A stretch of 64,000 nt of DNA, taken from Leuconostoc gelidum subsp. gelidum KCTC 3527 (lineage in GTDB: Bacteria > Bacillota > Bacilli > Lactobacillales > Lactobacillaceae). Location of the stretch: assembly GCF_000166715.1 (NCBI RefSeq), contig NZ_AEMI01000016.1:124001-188000 (forward strand), written 5' to 3'. The notes beneath the pieces were generated by a model, which was given only the letters and a program-made list of their open reading frames with translations, searched no databases and was not told the origin of the DNA. Below, piece by piece: positions 7,160-14,683 of this stretch. The position numbers were made by a program, and so were the translations under genes. How positions within the stretch are numbered: the first letter of the stretch is position 1; every line of letters starts with the position of its first letter.

Positions 7160-7375
7160 CTAATCGAAATTGTATTGCGTCTTAGATGCGATAAATTTAA
7201 GCACCCCTTGTTTCGGGAATTTCAAACGGCCGTTACCATCTTCAAATTTCGGAAAACCTTTCATGCTGACTAAATCATAATAATTTTCCTTGTTGTATCC
7301 AGTCATCTTTTGCAGTTGACCGATTGATAATAATTCTGGGAAGAATAGCACTTCTTCTTTTTGCGTTAATGTCAT
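7160..7375 (-). CDS. Small DNA-binding protein (excisionase/AlpA-like)
   Basis: 71 residues with a GGAGG site. The arrangement LSIGQLQKMTGYNKENYYDLVSMKGFPKF resembles the winged-helix MerR/AlpA fold of phage excisionases and small regulators: an LL(S/T)xxx-helix followed by a 'GFPKF' turn. It might be an excisionase (Xis) or an early regulator; the integrase is far away and opposite in strand. The assignment rests on fold resemblance only. Confidence 0.55.
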   Translation of the reverse strand: MTLTQKEEVLFFPELLSIGQLQKMTGYNKENYYDLVSMKGFPKFEDGNGRLKFPKQGVLKFIASKTQYNFD

Positions 7376-7386
7376 AAGTATGCCTC

Positions 7387-7629
7387 CTAATCAATGTCCA
7401 ATGGCATGTATGAAACATCGTTGCCATTGGATTGAATTTCGCTATTAGCAATCAATGCTGATCTAATAGCACCATGAAACATTTCTTTTTGAATGAAATA
7501 TTCATATTCGATTGTATTTTCCGTATGCGGATCAAAATCACTAGATGAATTCATCATGATTGAATCTGCTTCCGCTAACAGAGCAATTACTTTTCCCGAT
7601 ACTTTTTGGTATGATTCTTTATTTGTCAT
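7387..7629 (-). CDS. Phage early protein, unknown
   Basis: 80 residues, acidic and probably helical, with AGGAAAAAAT before the ATG. There is no HTH, membrane or metal-binding motif. It lies between the antirepressor and the AlpA-like gene with gaps of about ten bases, so it belongs to the same transcript. The family is not recognised. Confidence 0.55.
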   Translation of the reverse strand: MTNKESYQKVSGKVIALLAEADSIMMNSSSDFDPHTENTIEYEYFIQKEMFHGAIRSALIANSEIQSNGNDVSYMPLDID

Positions 7630-7637
7630 ATTTTTTC

Positions 7638-8348
7638 CTATGCCGTCTCATTTAAATCCAGTGGAATTTGTTCAATAATCGTTTTTGTTGCCGTCGATGG
7701 TTCCCATGTATCAATGAACCGAATAACTGAATCGTAATCTTTAGACTTAATACGCGAACGGTTGCCAGCGCCTGTTACCTGTTTGATCTGACTATTCAAG
7801 TCTTTAAACAATGGACCGCGATTTTCTTTAGATATACGATGTATCGAAGCGTAACTGTGAACACGATGTGTAACTGCTGTCCCTATTGCTCCGTAGTCCG
7901 TGGCGTTAACAGGTTGATTTTCTATGAATGTGTCTACTTTTTCATCAATGTGTTCAACACGTTCGCTAACTTCCAAAATTGAATCATTTTGCAATTTCAG
8001 CATTTCGGTTGGTGTTAGCTGTTTAAGTTGATATCCTCCCGTTTTACGAATTCTTGGCAAAACTTCTGACGTGACCCAATCTTGGAAATTTTCAGCTGTT
8101 TCGTTATTAGCTTTGATTGCTAATTTATAAAACTGTGGTTCGGTGATGAAATCACCTCGTTTTATTTTCGACACTTTTGTCGAATTTTTTAAATATTGAT
8201 TAACGCGGTTCCAAATCACATATACAATTCCATTATTCTTCGTTTCAACCAATCCCAATCCGATTGCTACGCTTTCTGCATCGAACATGACTTGTCCGTT
8301 TTCTTCTTTGACTTTCAGGTTGTCAAATACCTTAATTTCTTGTGTCAT
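7638..8348 (-). CDS. Phage antirepressor (BRO-N + ORF6C)
   Basis: 236 residues. The N-terminal ~115 residues carry a divergent BRO-N domain (VFDNLKVKEENGQVMFDAESV, then FKLAIKANNETAENFQDWVTSEVLPRIRKTGGY-like sequence), which has a DNA-binding fold. A coiled-coil-like linker and a C-terminal ORF6C-type region follow. Phage antirepressors with this build counteract the CI-type repressor. Its place as second gene of the lytic transcript fits. The GGAGGTGTCAC site supports the start. Confidence 0.85.
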   Translation of the reverse strand: MTQEIKVFDNLKVKEENGQVMFDAESVAIGLGLVETKNNGIVYVIWNRVNQYLKNSTKVSKIKRGDFITEPQFYKLAIKANNETAENFQDWVTSEVLPRIRKTGGYQLKQLTPTEMLKLQNDSILEVSERVEHIDEKVDTFIENQPVNATDYGAIGTAVTHRVHSYASIHRISKENRGPLFKDLNSQIKQVTGAGNRSRIKSKDYDSVIRFIDTWEPSTATKTIIEQIPLDLNETA

Positions 8349-8358
8349 GTGACACCTC

Positions 8359-8589
8359 CTATACTCCAGTTAGATCTCGCATAATCCTAATAGCATTTTC
8401 TGCCGCCGGACCTTGCGTTCTTCCAGATACGATGTTCGACCAATCTGCCGGACTTAAATTTCTGCCTGACTTACCATTGATGTAGTCTGCAATTTCTTTG
8501 TTACTCATCTTTCGTAAAATACGCGCAACCGCTTGTATCTGGTCAATTACTGGCGCGGTCTTAAATTCTAGAACTGCTCGTTCCGTCAT
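8359..8589 (-). CDS. First gene of lytic operon, probable Cro-like/DNA-binding protein
   Basis: 76 residues from the ATG at 8587-8589, preceded by AAAGGAG; an upstream in-frame start lacks this. The sequence (MSNKEIADYINGKSGRNLSPADWSNIVSGRTQG, residues ~38-70) has the spacing of a helix-turn-helix, though not a textbook XRE. As the first gene transcribed leftward from the switch it occupies the Cro position. I infer a regulatory role and am unsure of the family. Confidence 0.6.
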   Translation of the reverse strand: MTERAVLEFKTAPVIDQIQAVARILRKMSNKEIADYINGKSGRNLSPADWSNIVSGRTQGPAAENAIRIMRDLTGV

Positions 8590-8625
8590 AACTAAACTCC
8601 TTTCTATTATGTTTAGCAAATTTAT

Positions 8626-8654
8626 TTGACAACTATAAAACTTTATAGTATGAT
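8626..8654 (+). promoter_or_regulatory. Repressor-direction promoter with operator in spacer
   Basis: TTGACA (8626-8631), 17-base spacer, TATGAT (8649-8654). The spacer contains the palindrome CTATAAAACTTTATAG (8633-8648). It points right, towards the repressor start at 8853, and fires across the opposing promoter at 8771-8799. Confidence 0.8.
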
Positions 8655-8770
8655 TGCATTATTAAAAACACTAACAACAACCCTGTTATCACGCGGTTTG
8701 TAAACTCTCACATCTCATATCGCGGGGTGTTTTTAGCAACGCTTATTACAAATATCTTTGCTGTATCTAT

Positions 8771-8799
8771 AGAATACTATAAAGTTTTATAATTGTCAA
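8771..8799 (-). promoter_or_regulatory. Lytic-direction promoter with operator in spacer
   Basis: Reading the minus strand: TTGACA (8799-8794), 17-base spacer, TATTCT (8776-8771). The spacer holds the same palindrome as the opposing promoter (plus-strand CTATAAAGTTTTATAA, 8777-8792). It points left, towards the antirepressor operon, so the two promoters face one another. Confidence 0.8.
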
Positions 8800-8806
8800 C
8801 TTTTTT

Positions 8807-8822
8807 CTATAAAGTTTTCTAT
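8807..8822. promoter_or_regulatory. Third operator-like site
   Basis: CTATAAAGTTTTCTAT matches the two promoter-embedded palindromes at most positions and starts exactly 30 bp (about three helical turns) from the second. It lies between the lytic promoter -35 and the repressor gene, in the transcribed leader of the repressor. Confidence 0.6.
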
Positions 8823-8852
8823 TTTCAGCAATTTATACGGAGAAATACTATC

Positions 8853-9197
8853 ATGACCCTATTTGACAGAACAAAAGAAGCTGCACAACTACAAGGATTA
8901 TCGGTATCAATGCTCGAGAAACGGGCAGGAATATCAGAGAATGCGTTGTATAGTTGGCGAAAAAGTAGCCCTAAATCAGAAAACCTACAAAAAGTAGCTG
9001 ACGTCTTACATGTATCAACAGACTATTTACTTGGTCGCACTGACGAACCGAACCATTATATGACGGAAACAGAAAAGATGTTAAGCGGCGTTGATTTATC
9101 TGAAGCCATTGACCGTTCTATTCCATTAACTTATGGCGGTCACGAACTAGATGATAATGATAAAGAAATAATACGACGCCTATTTGAGGAAAAATAA
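8853..9197 (+). CDS. CI-like phage repressor (XRE family)
   Basis: 114 residues from the ATG at 8853 with a GGAG site; upstream in-frame codons cross the operator region. Residues ~8-60 form a lambda-type HTH (AAQLQGLSVSMLEKRAGISENALYSWRKSSPKSENLQKVADVLHVSTDYLLGR in pieces). The C-terminal ~50 residues are acidic, with no LexA/CI peptidase domain. This fits repressors controlled by an ImmA-type protease, which is encoded four bases downstream. It probably binds the three CTATAAA palindromes upstream. Confidence 0.88.
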   Translation: MTLFDRTKEAAQLQGLSVSMLEKRAGISENALYSWRKSSPKSENLQKVADVLHVSTDYLLGRTDEPNHYMTETEKMLSGVDLSEAIDRSIPLTYGGHELDDNDKEIIRRLFEEK

Positions 9198-9200
9198 TGT

Positions 9201-9572
9201 ATGAATAACGAAGAAAAGGTTTGGAATGTTCTTGAAAAATTAGGGTTAACCGTAACCGTTTATGACAATCTTCACGCTAATGCCGTGACTGTTGATAAAC
9301 AAATATTGGTTAGCGGAACTATTTTAAATAGTACTGAATTTGTATATGTAATGGCTCACGAAGTAGCGCATTATGTGCTTCATACAGATCATCGCCATAA
9401 CAGCATCAAAAATGAAGCAGAAGCTAATAGATGGGCTATCAGATTTTTAACAACAGATGTTCATCACATCAGAAGTTATGTTGAATTTATGCAAATAAAC
9501 GGTATCCCGGGTAAATTACTTGATATGGTACAAGATGTATTAACACCGATAATGCTTTCACGTGTAGAATAA
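9201..9572 (+). CDS. ImmA/IrrE-type metallopeptidase
   Basis: 123 residues. The zinc-protease motif HEVAH is at residues 53-57 (YVMAHEVAHYVLH), with a downstream EAEANRWAIRFL that supplies the third ligand (E72 or E74). ImmA-like proteases cleave XRE repressors to induce mobile elements. It directly follows the repressor gene, is on the same strand and is surely cotranscribed. Length and pairing match the domain of unknown function DUF955 in phages of lactic acid bacteria. Confidence 0.9.
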   Translation: MNNEEKVWNVLEKLGLTVTVYDNLHANAVTVDKQILVSGTILNSTEFVYVMAHEVAHYVLHTDHRHNSIKNEAEANRWAIRFLTTDVHHIRSYVEFMQINGIPGKLLDMVQDVLTPIMLSRVE

Positions 9573-9618
9573 ATATATGTGCCAAGCAACCACATTAAAA
9601 GGTTTTGGGAGAGATAAT

Positions 9619-10878
9619 ATGTTAAGTGGGATTTTGTTGTTACTGTGGATTGTAACATCTATAGTATTTTTGGTAACGCTAATCATATTTATAGTTGAAA
9701 AACAAAGAAAAAAACAAGGAAGTATAAATAAAAAAGTACTAATAATAATATTTGCTATTGGGATTATTTTTTTAATCGCAGGTATCACATCCGGCAATTT
9801 AAATAAAGATAGTAATAGCAGCTCAAATAATAAAAAAACAGCAAAAGAACAAACTGTCTATAAGGTCAAAGTTGACAGTGTAAAAGTAGATGATATGTCA
9901 AATTGGGAAATTAAAGGAACTACAAATGCACCAGATGGGGCGAAAATGTTCGCCACTTACGGAGACAAGACAGACAGTGACTTTTTTGGAATAAACGCTG
10001 CATCTTCAAAATCTACTATTTATTGGTCAACAACTAGAAATGGTAGATTTACAATGCTGGTTGATCCATTGACCATGCACTATGAAAAAGCGTATCAAGG
10101 TAATCAAGCTGTCAAAGCTTATTTGTTTGCCGTGACAGGATTAAAAGGAAAATTAGATTATTATAGTCTAAATCCGAAAATCAATAGTAATTTAAAGTCA
10201 ACCATTATTGATAGTATCAAAATAACTAATTTAACATTAAGCGACTCACAAGCAAAATATTACAACAATTTAGGAAGTTCAAGTTCTAGTTCTTCATCAA
10301 ATAGCAGTGAAGAATCATCGAGTTCTTCATCATCAGATGCAGATACTGATTCATCATTAAGTCCCAAGGGAACTGCAAAAGATCTAGCTACAGGCACGTG
10401 GTCAGCAGGAAAAGATTTTGATAAAGGTTATTATAAAATAACAGCAACAGGTGGTAGTGGTAATCTAAGTTCAACTAATAATTCAGATGGATTTGATTTT
10501 TCAGCAATATTAGGAACAGACGCAGATAATGATTTAGGACAAGTTACTTCTTATACTGGATTTATATTAAAAAATACAGAATTAGAAATATCTGGTCTTC
10601 AAGGCGTCCATTTAGAACCTGTTAGTCCAACACAAGAAATAGATATTACTAATATACCCGCTGGTGATTATATAGTAGGCGGATCAATACCAGCTGGTCG
10701 TTACAAATTATCTGCTGTTCAAGGAAGCGGTAATGTCACTTCGACGGGTGGTTTAAATGAGGTAATAGGAACTCAAGCTGATACAGATATTAATCAAGTT
10801 ACTAATACAACTGTCACATTAAAATCAGGCGATATATTGACAACCGGTCTTCAGCAAATATCGTTATCAAAACAATAA
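9619..10878 (+). CDS. Membrane-anchored Ser-rich protein between immA and integrase (possible lysogenic-conversion gene)
   Basis: 419 residues from the ATG at 9619, preceded by GGGAGAGATAAT; this start is preferred to one 14 codons upstream. Two hydrophobic segments (residues ~4-27 and ~41-60) anchor it. A domain follows at ~75-200 (containing WEIKGTTNAPDGAKMFATYG) and then a Ser/Glu/Asp linker around 220-250. Two related C-terminal repeats follow, each with (G)Y(Y/K)(I/L)(T/S)A...GSGN and a GT(D/Q)AD...QVT core. Surface display is likely. The location between lysogeny genes suggests expression from the prophage, perhaps in superinfection exclusion or adhesion. This is inference. Confidence 0.65.
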   Translation: MLSGILLLLWIVTSIVFLVTLIIFIVEKQRKKQGSINKKVLIIIFAIGIIFLIAGITSGNLNKDSNSSSNNKKTAKEQTVYKVKVDSVKVDDMSNWEIKGTTNAPDGAKMFATYGDKTDSDFFGINAASSKSTIYWSTTRNGRFTMLVDPLTMHYEKAYQGNQAVKAYLFAVTGLKGKLDYYSLNPKINSNLKSTIIDSIKITNLTLSDSQAKYYNNLGSSSSSSSSNSSEESSSSSSSDADTDSSLSPKGTAKDLATGTWSAGKDFDKGYYKITATGGSGNLSSTNNSDGFDFSAILGTDADNDLGQVTSYTGFILKNTELEISGLQGVHLEPVSPTQEIDITNIPAGDYIVGGSIPAGRYKLSAVQGSGNVTSTGGLNEVIGTQADTDINQVTNTTVTLKSGDILTTGLQQISLSKQ

Positions 10879-10880
10879 TA

Positions 10881-10924
10881 AAATAAAAAAAGCACACCTT
10901 GTCGGGCAGACAATCAGGTGTGCT
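10881..10924 (-). terminator. Hairpin with T-run on the minus strand
   Basis: AGCACACCT (10891-10899) pairs with AGGTGTGCT (10916-10924), extended inside by TTGTC/GACAA-like pairing. An A-rich run at 10881-10890 becomes a T-run on the minus strand. It would block antisense transcription coming from the integrase side. Confidence 0.6.
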
Positions 10925-10932
10925 AAAGACTA

Positions 10933-10954
10933 AACGCACGGGGCGTTCTTTTAT
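10933..10954 (+). terminator. Short terminator after the Ser-rich gene
   Basis: AACGC (10933-10937) pairs with GCGTT (10943-10947), followed by CTTTTAT. The stem is only five base pairs, so efficiency is uncertain. Confidence 0.4.
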
Positions 10955-11007
10955 ATTATACCATGTAAGCCCCTTTTTTAAGTATGAGCTTGAGGAGGCT
11001 TTTTATT

Positions 11008-12051
11008 ATGGCATCAATTTATAAACGCGGTACTAGTTGGACGGTAAATGTGTCATTGGTTACTGGCGGAAAGCGTACTAGAAAAACAAAATCAGGGTTT
11101 AAAACAAAACGCGAAGCTGGTATATGGGCTACTACTATTGAAAATAAAAAGAATAATGATGAGCTGTCATCTGTTTTTGTTCCTGATATTACTGTGCCTG
11201 AATATTTTGGCAAGTGGTTAGAAATTTATAAGGGTAATATAAAGAGTAGCAGCATGACCGTGTATTTAGCCACGCTACACACAATTGAACGTAGTGACAT
11301 ACTTTCTACCACCAAAGCATTTAAACTAACCAGAGCGCGTGCGCAAGAGTACTTAAATGAATTTGGGACTACACACGGCAGAGCAACTACTGCAAAGCGA
11401 AAAACACAATTAAAGTCAGCTTACCAAGATGCAGTTCTTGATGGACTGATTAGAACTAACCCATTTGAAAGAACGGTAATAACTGGAAGTGATCCAAAAG
11501 ACAGTGAGTTGAAATTTTTGGAAACAGAAGAATATTTAAATTTAATTGAAGAAACAAAAATAGTTAGTTCGCCAACAAGAGACATCATATTAATAGGCGC
11601 GTTAACAGGCGCAAGAATTGGGGAAATATTAGCTTTAACTACCGACGACATAAAAGATGGTATCATTGATATTAATAAGACGGAACAATCAGCAACTCGA
11701 AAAATAGACACCACTAAAACAAAGAATTCTATCAGACAAATAGATGTTCCGGTATGGCTCACTGAAAAGTTATTAAATAAGTATCATGGAAAATTATTCA
11801 ATATAACACAGGTTGCTGTTAATAAGGCTTTTAAAAAATTGCAACGACAATTAGAATTTAAAAATATTGTTTCATTCCATGGATTGCGCCATACTCACGC
11901 TAGTTATTTAGTATCACAAGACATATCGATTGAGTACATCAGTAAAAGATTAGGACACGCTGATACAACCACCACGATGAGAATATATGCTCATCTTTTA
12001 CACTCGAAACGTCAGCAGGAAGTTAAAAAAACGATCGAATTATTTAAATAA
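11008..12051 (+). CDS. int: Phage tyrosine integrase
   Basis: 347 residues from the ATG at 11008, which a GAGGAGG site supports; a start eight codons upstream lacks one. It is a site-specific recombinase that integrates and excises the prophage. The N-terminal AP2-like arm-binding domain (SIYKRGTSWTVNVSL) is followed by a SAM-like core-binding domain (~60-160). The catalytic domain has R203 (TGARIGEIL), HGLRHTHAS with H291 and R294, LGH with H317, and nucleophile Y327. It is the rightmost prophage gene, transcribed towards the host junction. Confidence 0.95.
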   Translation: MASIYKRGTSWTVNVSLVTGGKRTRKTKSGFKTKREAGIWATTIENKKNNDELSSVFVPDITVPEYFGKWLEIYKGNIKSSSMTVYLATLHTIERSDILSTTKAFKLTRARAQEYLNEFGTTHGRATTAKRKTQLKSAYQDAVLDGLIRTNPFERTVITGSDPKDSELKFLETEEYLNLIEETKIVSSPTRDIILIGALTGARIGEILALTTDDIKDGIIDINKTEQSATRKIDTTKTKNSIRQIDVPVWLTEKLLNKYHGKLFNITQVAVNKAFKKLQRQLEFKNIVSFHGLRHTHASYLVSQDISIEYISKRLGHADTTTTMRIYAHLLHSKRQQEVKKTIELFK

Positions 12052-12061
12052 AAGGCTACAA

Positions 12062-12108
12062 AAAGGCTACAAAGCAACCAATAAAGTTGATTTGTAGCCT
12101 TATTTTTT
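12062..12108 (+). terminator. Integrase terminator
   Basis: AAGGCTACAAA (12063-12073) pairs with TTTGTAGCCTT (12091-12101), followed by ATTTTTTAT. The left arm is also directly repeated just upstream (AAAGGCTACAAA at 12051-12062). The prophage right end (attR) probably lies near here or just beyond, but the left end is not in view, so I cannot define the core. Confidence 0.8.
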
Positions 12109-12232
12109 ATCCTGGGCAGTTTACGAACCAGTCCAATAAACAATTTATTGATTTTGATAAATGCGTATTAAGTATAACAAATATTTTGTGAGAATACTGC
12201 TTAAATGATCATTTTATACGATATATTTAAAG

Positions 12233-12628
12233 TTATTTTTTATGATCCCTTTGCGTTAATGCTTGATTAATACGACGCGCATTATTGTGTCCTTGTTTTC
12301 TGAAATAGATAAAAATAATGATATAGGTAATCACGAATGTTGGTATATTAGTAATCGTAATCACATGACTTCCAAAAGTTAACCAGATGAAAATACCATA
12401 TGTTAACATCTCTAAAATGAAATGACTAATGAGTTGTGCCATAAACGTTATTTTATCATACTCAAATATGAGAGATAATAAGCCCATAATTGCACTCATG
12501 GTCATTAACAAGTAAAATTGCTTCATTGTTGGTGTGCCATGATTTAAAGTAAACGATAATAATGAGATAAATGATCCAACGCCAATGCCAACTAATAGAT
12601 AGGTTATTGATTTTTTAAAGTATTTCAT
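12233..12628 (-). CDS. DUF3021 family membrane protein
   Basis: 131 residues with four hydrophobic segments (~10-28, 38-55, 62-85, 95-112). DUF3021 proteins almost always sit beside a LytTR-domain regulator, as here. The start overlaps the upstream LytTR gene by 14 bases. The pair is thought to form a membrane protein/regulator unit like LytTR regulatory systems, in which the membrane protein restrains the regulator; that role is known only for related families. It is the first host gene right of the prophage. Confidence 0.85.
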   Translation of the reverse strand: MKYFKKSITYLLVGIGVGSFISLLSFTLNHGTPTMKQFYLLMTMSAIMGLLSLIFEYDKITFMAQLISHFILEMLTYGIFIWLTFGSHVITITNIPTFVITYIIIFIYFRKQGHNNARRINQALTQRDHKK

Positions 12629-13082
12629 CTTCTGCGCTCCCTTCCAATCTACTTAGAATACCCTTAATAAACCGCCTAGACACAGTAACGCGTGTCTGAT
12701 TTGTCAAAAAAGCATAATAGTTACCAGAAAATGCAGATTCCATCTTTGACAAATACGACAAATTCATGACTTCAGATTTAGAAATTTGCACAAAATCATA
12801 TTTTGAATTTTCTTCTAAAAATTTTTTTAGTGTCTTTCTAGTCGTTAATTTCTGGTTATTTTTTAACGTAAATGTTAGATCATTGCCAAAACTTTCAACG
12901 ACAATAATGTCTGCCTTATCCACAACTCGAATATTGTCAGCCGTTTTAATGGCAAGTTGGCGTGATGATGTATTTTTGGATTTAAGGTACCGTGCTATAT
13001 CCGCTAATTGTTCAATATCACTACCTGAAATAAGCACTTGAACATCTTTTAGTTTGTCATCAATATTGATGTTTATTTCCAT
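12615..13082 (-). CDS. LytTR-domain transcriptional regulator
   Basis: 155 residues from the ATG at 13080-13082 (MEININIDD). A short N-terminal region is followed by a LytTR DNA-binding domain at ~55-150, with the typical KADIIVVESFGNDLTF, KKFLEENSKYDFVQISKSEVMNL and VTVSRRFIKGI segments. There is no receiver domain, so it is not a classical response regulator. It overlaps the ABC permease upstream and DUF3021 downstream, forming one translationally coupled operon, and probably controls the ABC transporter. Confidence 0.87.
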   Translation of the reverse strand: MEININIDDKLKDVQVLISGSDIEQLADIARYLKSKNTSSRQLAIKTADNIRVVDKADIIVVESFGNDLTFTLKNNQKLTTRKTLKKFLEENSKYDFVQISKSEVMNLSYLSKMESAFSGNYYAFLTNQTRVTVSRRFIKGILSRLEGSAEDEIL

Positions 13083-13788
13083 TATTATTGCCCACAACCA
13101 CTTTCATAATTACGCTAAGAATACCTAATAAAATAAATAGATATAAACCTATTTTACCAGATATATAATCTGTATCATTGAGACGATTTGTATAATCAGT
13201 TATAAATAATTTAATTGGCAAATAATTCCCTAATTTACCAACATTCAGATTACCCATAATTCCCGAAACAATCATGATAACAAAATAGCTAATCATAGAA
13301 ATACCATAAACACGCGAAAATTTCTTCAAAAATGTTGTGAGTAAAAATACAACCATAAAATATATAGCCGCGTTTAAAATTTGAAAAATACCCATTTGAA
13401 TCATTATTGATTGACTTGGTATCAACAAGTTAAAATGCGATAGAAAAATCCAAGAGTATATGATGCTGGACAATAAAACAAATCCTGTTAATGCTATAAA
13501 TTTGTGTATAACTTGTGACATACGTGAGTAACCAAAGAGTTCAGCGCGTAATGTGAAACCTTGTTCTACTTCTTGCGAAAACAATGAACTAAATCCAACA
13601 AGTACCATTGAAAGTGGTATCGTACAAAAGAAAGTCAAGTAAACTTGGTTCAGTGCTTGCGGTACATTAGAATAACTACTACCAAACACGAATGCCATCA
13701 TTGGCGCGAACATAAATCCAAAGAATAACGTTATCATATTGCCTAATAAATTTTGAAATTCAAAGACTAATTTTCTTTTTTTAATCAT
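13060..13788 (-). CDS. ABC-2 type permease
   Basis: 242 residues from the ATG at 13786-13788, one base after the ATPase stop; longer upstream frames overlap the ATPase gene. Six hydrophobic segments (starting with FQNLLGNMITLFFGFMFAPM) and an RAELFGYSRMSQV connector are typical of ABC-2 permeases of drug or lantibiotic exporters. The partner ATPase is immediately upstream. Substrate unknown. Confidence 0.85.
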   Translation of the reverse strand: MIKKRKLVFEFQNLLGNMITLFFGFMFAPMMAFVFGSSYSNVPQALNQVYLTFFCTIPLSMVLVGFSSLFSQEVEQGFTLRAELFGYSRMSQVIHKFIALTGFVLLSSIIYSWIFLSHFNLLIPSQSIMIQMGIFQILNAAIYFMVVFLLTTFLKKFSRVYGISMISYFVIMIVSGIMGNLNVGKLGNYLPIKLFITDYTNRLNDTDYISGKIGLYLFILLGILSVIMKVVVGNNNGNKHQY

Positions 13789-13789
13789 G

Positions 13790-14584
13790 TCATTGTCCCT
13801 TCGTGATTGCCGTATAAACCAATTCAATATCACCTTGTGTCCGCCTAAAATCATCACCATTATCAATAAGTTGTCGCGCGACTGAATACTCTTCCTCCGG
13901 CTGGTGTATGCTAATACTGTTCCCCGCATTATTGCCGACAATAAAGGCTGAATAGCCGATATATTGATTAAACAAATTCTTTGGTTTATCAAACGCCATC
14001 ACTTGTCCATCATGAATAATTAGTAATTTATCCGCTAACTGTTCAATCTCTTGTGCATAGTGCGTCACCATAATAACAGTTGTTTGATGTTGTTTGAAAT
14101 ATACTTTTAAATGATTAATGAGTGCCTGTCGACTTTCAAAATCAAGTCCAGTCGTCATTTCATCTAAAAATAGTAATTCTGGTTCTTGATAAAGGACCAT
14201 GATTAAACTCATACGTTGTTTTTGTCCACCAGATAAATTCTTAAAATGCAAAGACAATTGTGATCCAAAATCAAAAAAATTAATTAATTCAGCCAATTTA
14301 TCATCTCGCTTAATACGTGTATTTAGTAATCCCTCTATTATTTTTTGATTCGTCATGGTATCAACGTAGTGCTGCTCCTGCATTAATACTCCTACATTAT
14401 CAGTCTCAAGTGTTACTTGCCCCTTAAATCGCACTAATCCCAAACAACTATTCACTAACGTTGATTTTCCTGACCCTGATTCCCCCATCACGCCAATAAT
14501 CTCGCCTTTATTGATGTTCAAATTTGGCACAGTCAAAGCAACTTTACTACCATAAGTTACGCTTAAATTCTTAATTTCTAACAT
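13790..14584 (-). CDS. ABC transporter ATP-binding protein
   Basis: 264 residues. Walker A GESGSGKST (34-42), signature LSGGQ (117-121), Walker B LLFLDE (137-142) and the H-loop MVTHYAQE are complete, so it should hydrolyse ATP. It is the first gene of a four-gene operon with an ABC-2 permease, LytTR regulator and DUF3021. That layout is common for small exporters in lactic acid bacteria. Confidence 0.92.
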   Translation of the reverse strand: MLEIKNLSVTYGSKVALTVPNLNINKGEIIGVMGESGSGKSTLVNSCLGLVRFKGQVTLETDNVGVLMQEQHYVDTMTNQKIIEGLLNTRIKRDDKLAELINFFDFGSQLSLHFKNLSGGQKQRMSLIMVLYQEPELLFLDEMTTGLDFESRQALINHLKVYFKQHQTTVIMVTHYAQEIEQLADKLLIIHDGQVMAFDKPKNLFNQYIGYSAFIVGNNAGNSISIHQPEEEYSVARQLIDNGDDFRRTQGDIELVYTAITKGQ

Positions 14585-14636
14585 AGTATCTCCCTTCTCT
14601 TACTGGCTTTATTGTAGCAATTTAGGACATCAAAAA

Positions 14637-14659
14637 AACCGCTTTTGTGATAAGCGGTT
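14637..14659 (-). terminator. Terminator of the purine permease gene
   Basis: AACCGCTT (14637-14644) pairs with AAGCGGTT (14652-14659). The A-run just left of the hairpin gives a U-run on the minus strand, correct for the permease ending at 14684. Confidence 0.8.
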
Positions 14660-14683
14660 ACATACAAGCTATAAGATTTTTGT

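Noticed and set aside
8620-8860. Single bidirectional (divergent) switch promoter arrangement
   Set aside because: Both hexamer pairs with 17-base spacers read towards each other, not away, so a divergent model does not fit.
10984-11007. Longer integrase start (MSLRRLFI)
   Set aside because: The sequence between the two starts contains the GAGGAGG site of the internal ATG, so the shorter form is better supported.
12051-12232. Exact attR core
   Set aside because: The direct repeat AAAGGCTACAAA is tempting, but it is part of the terminator hairpin; without attL I cannot prove a core.
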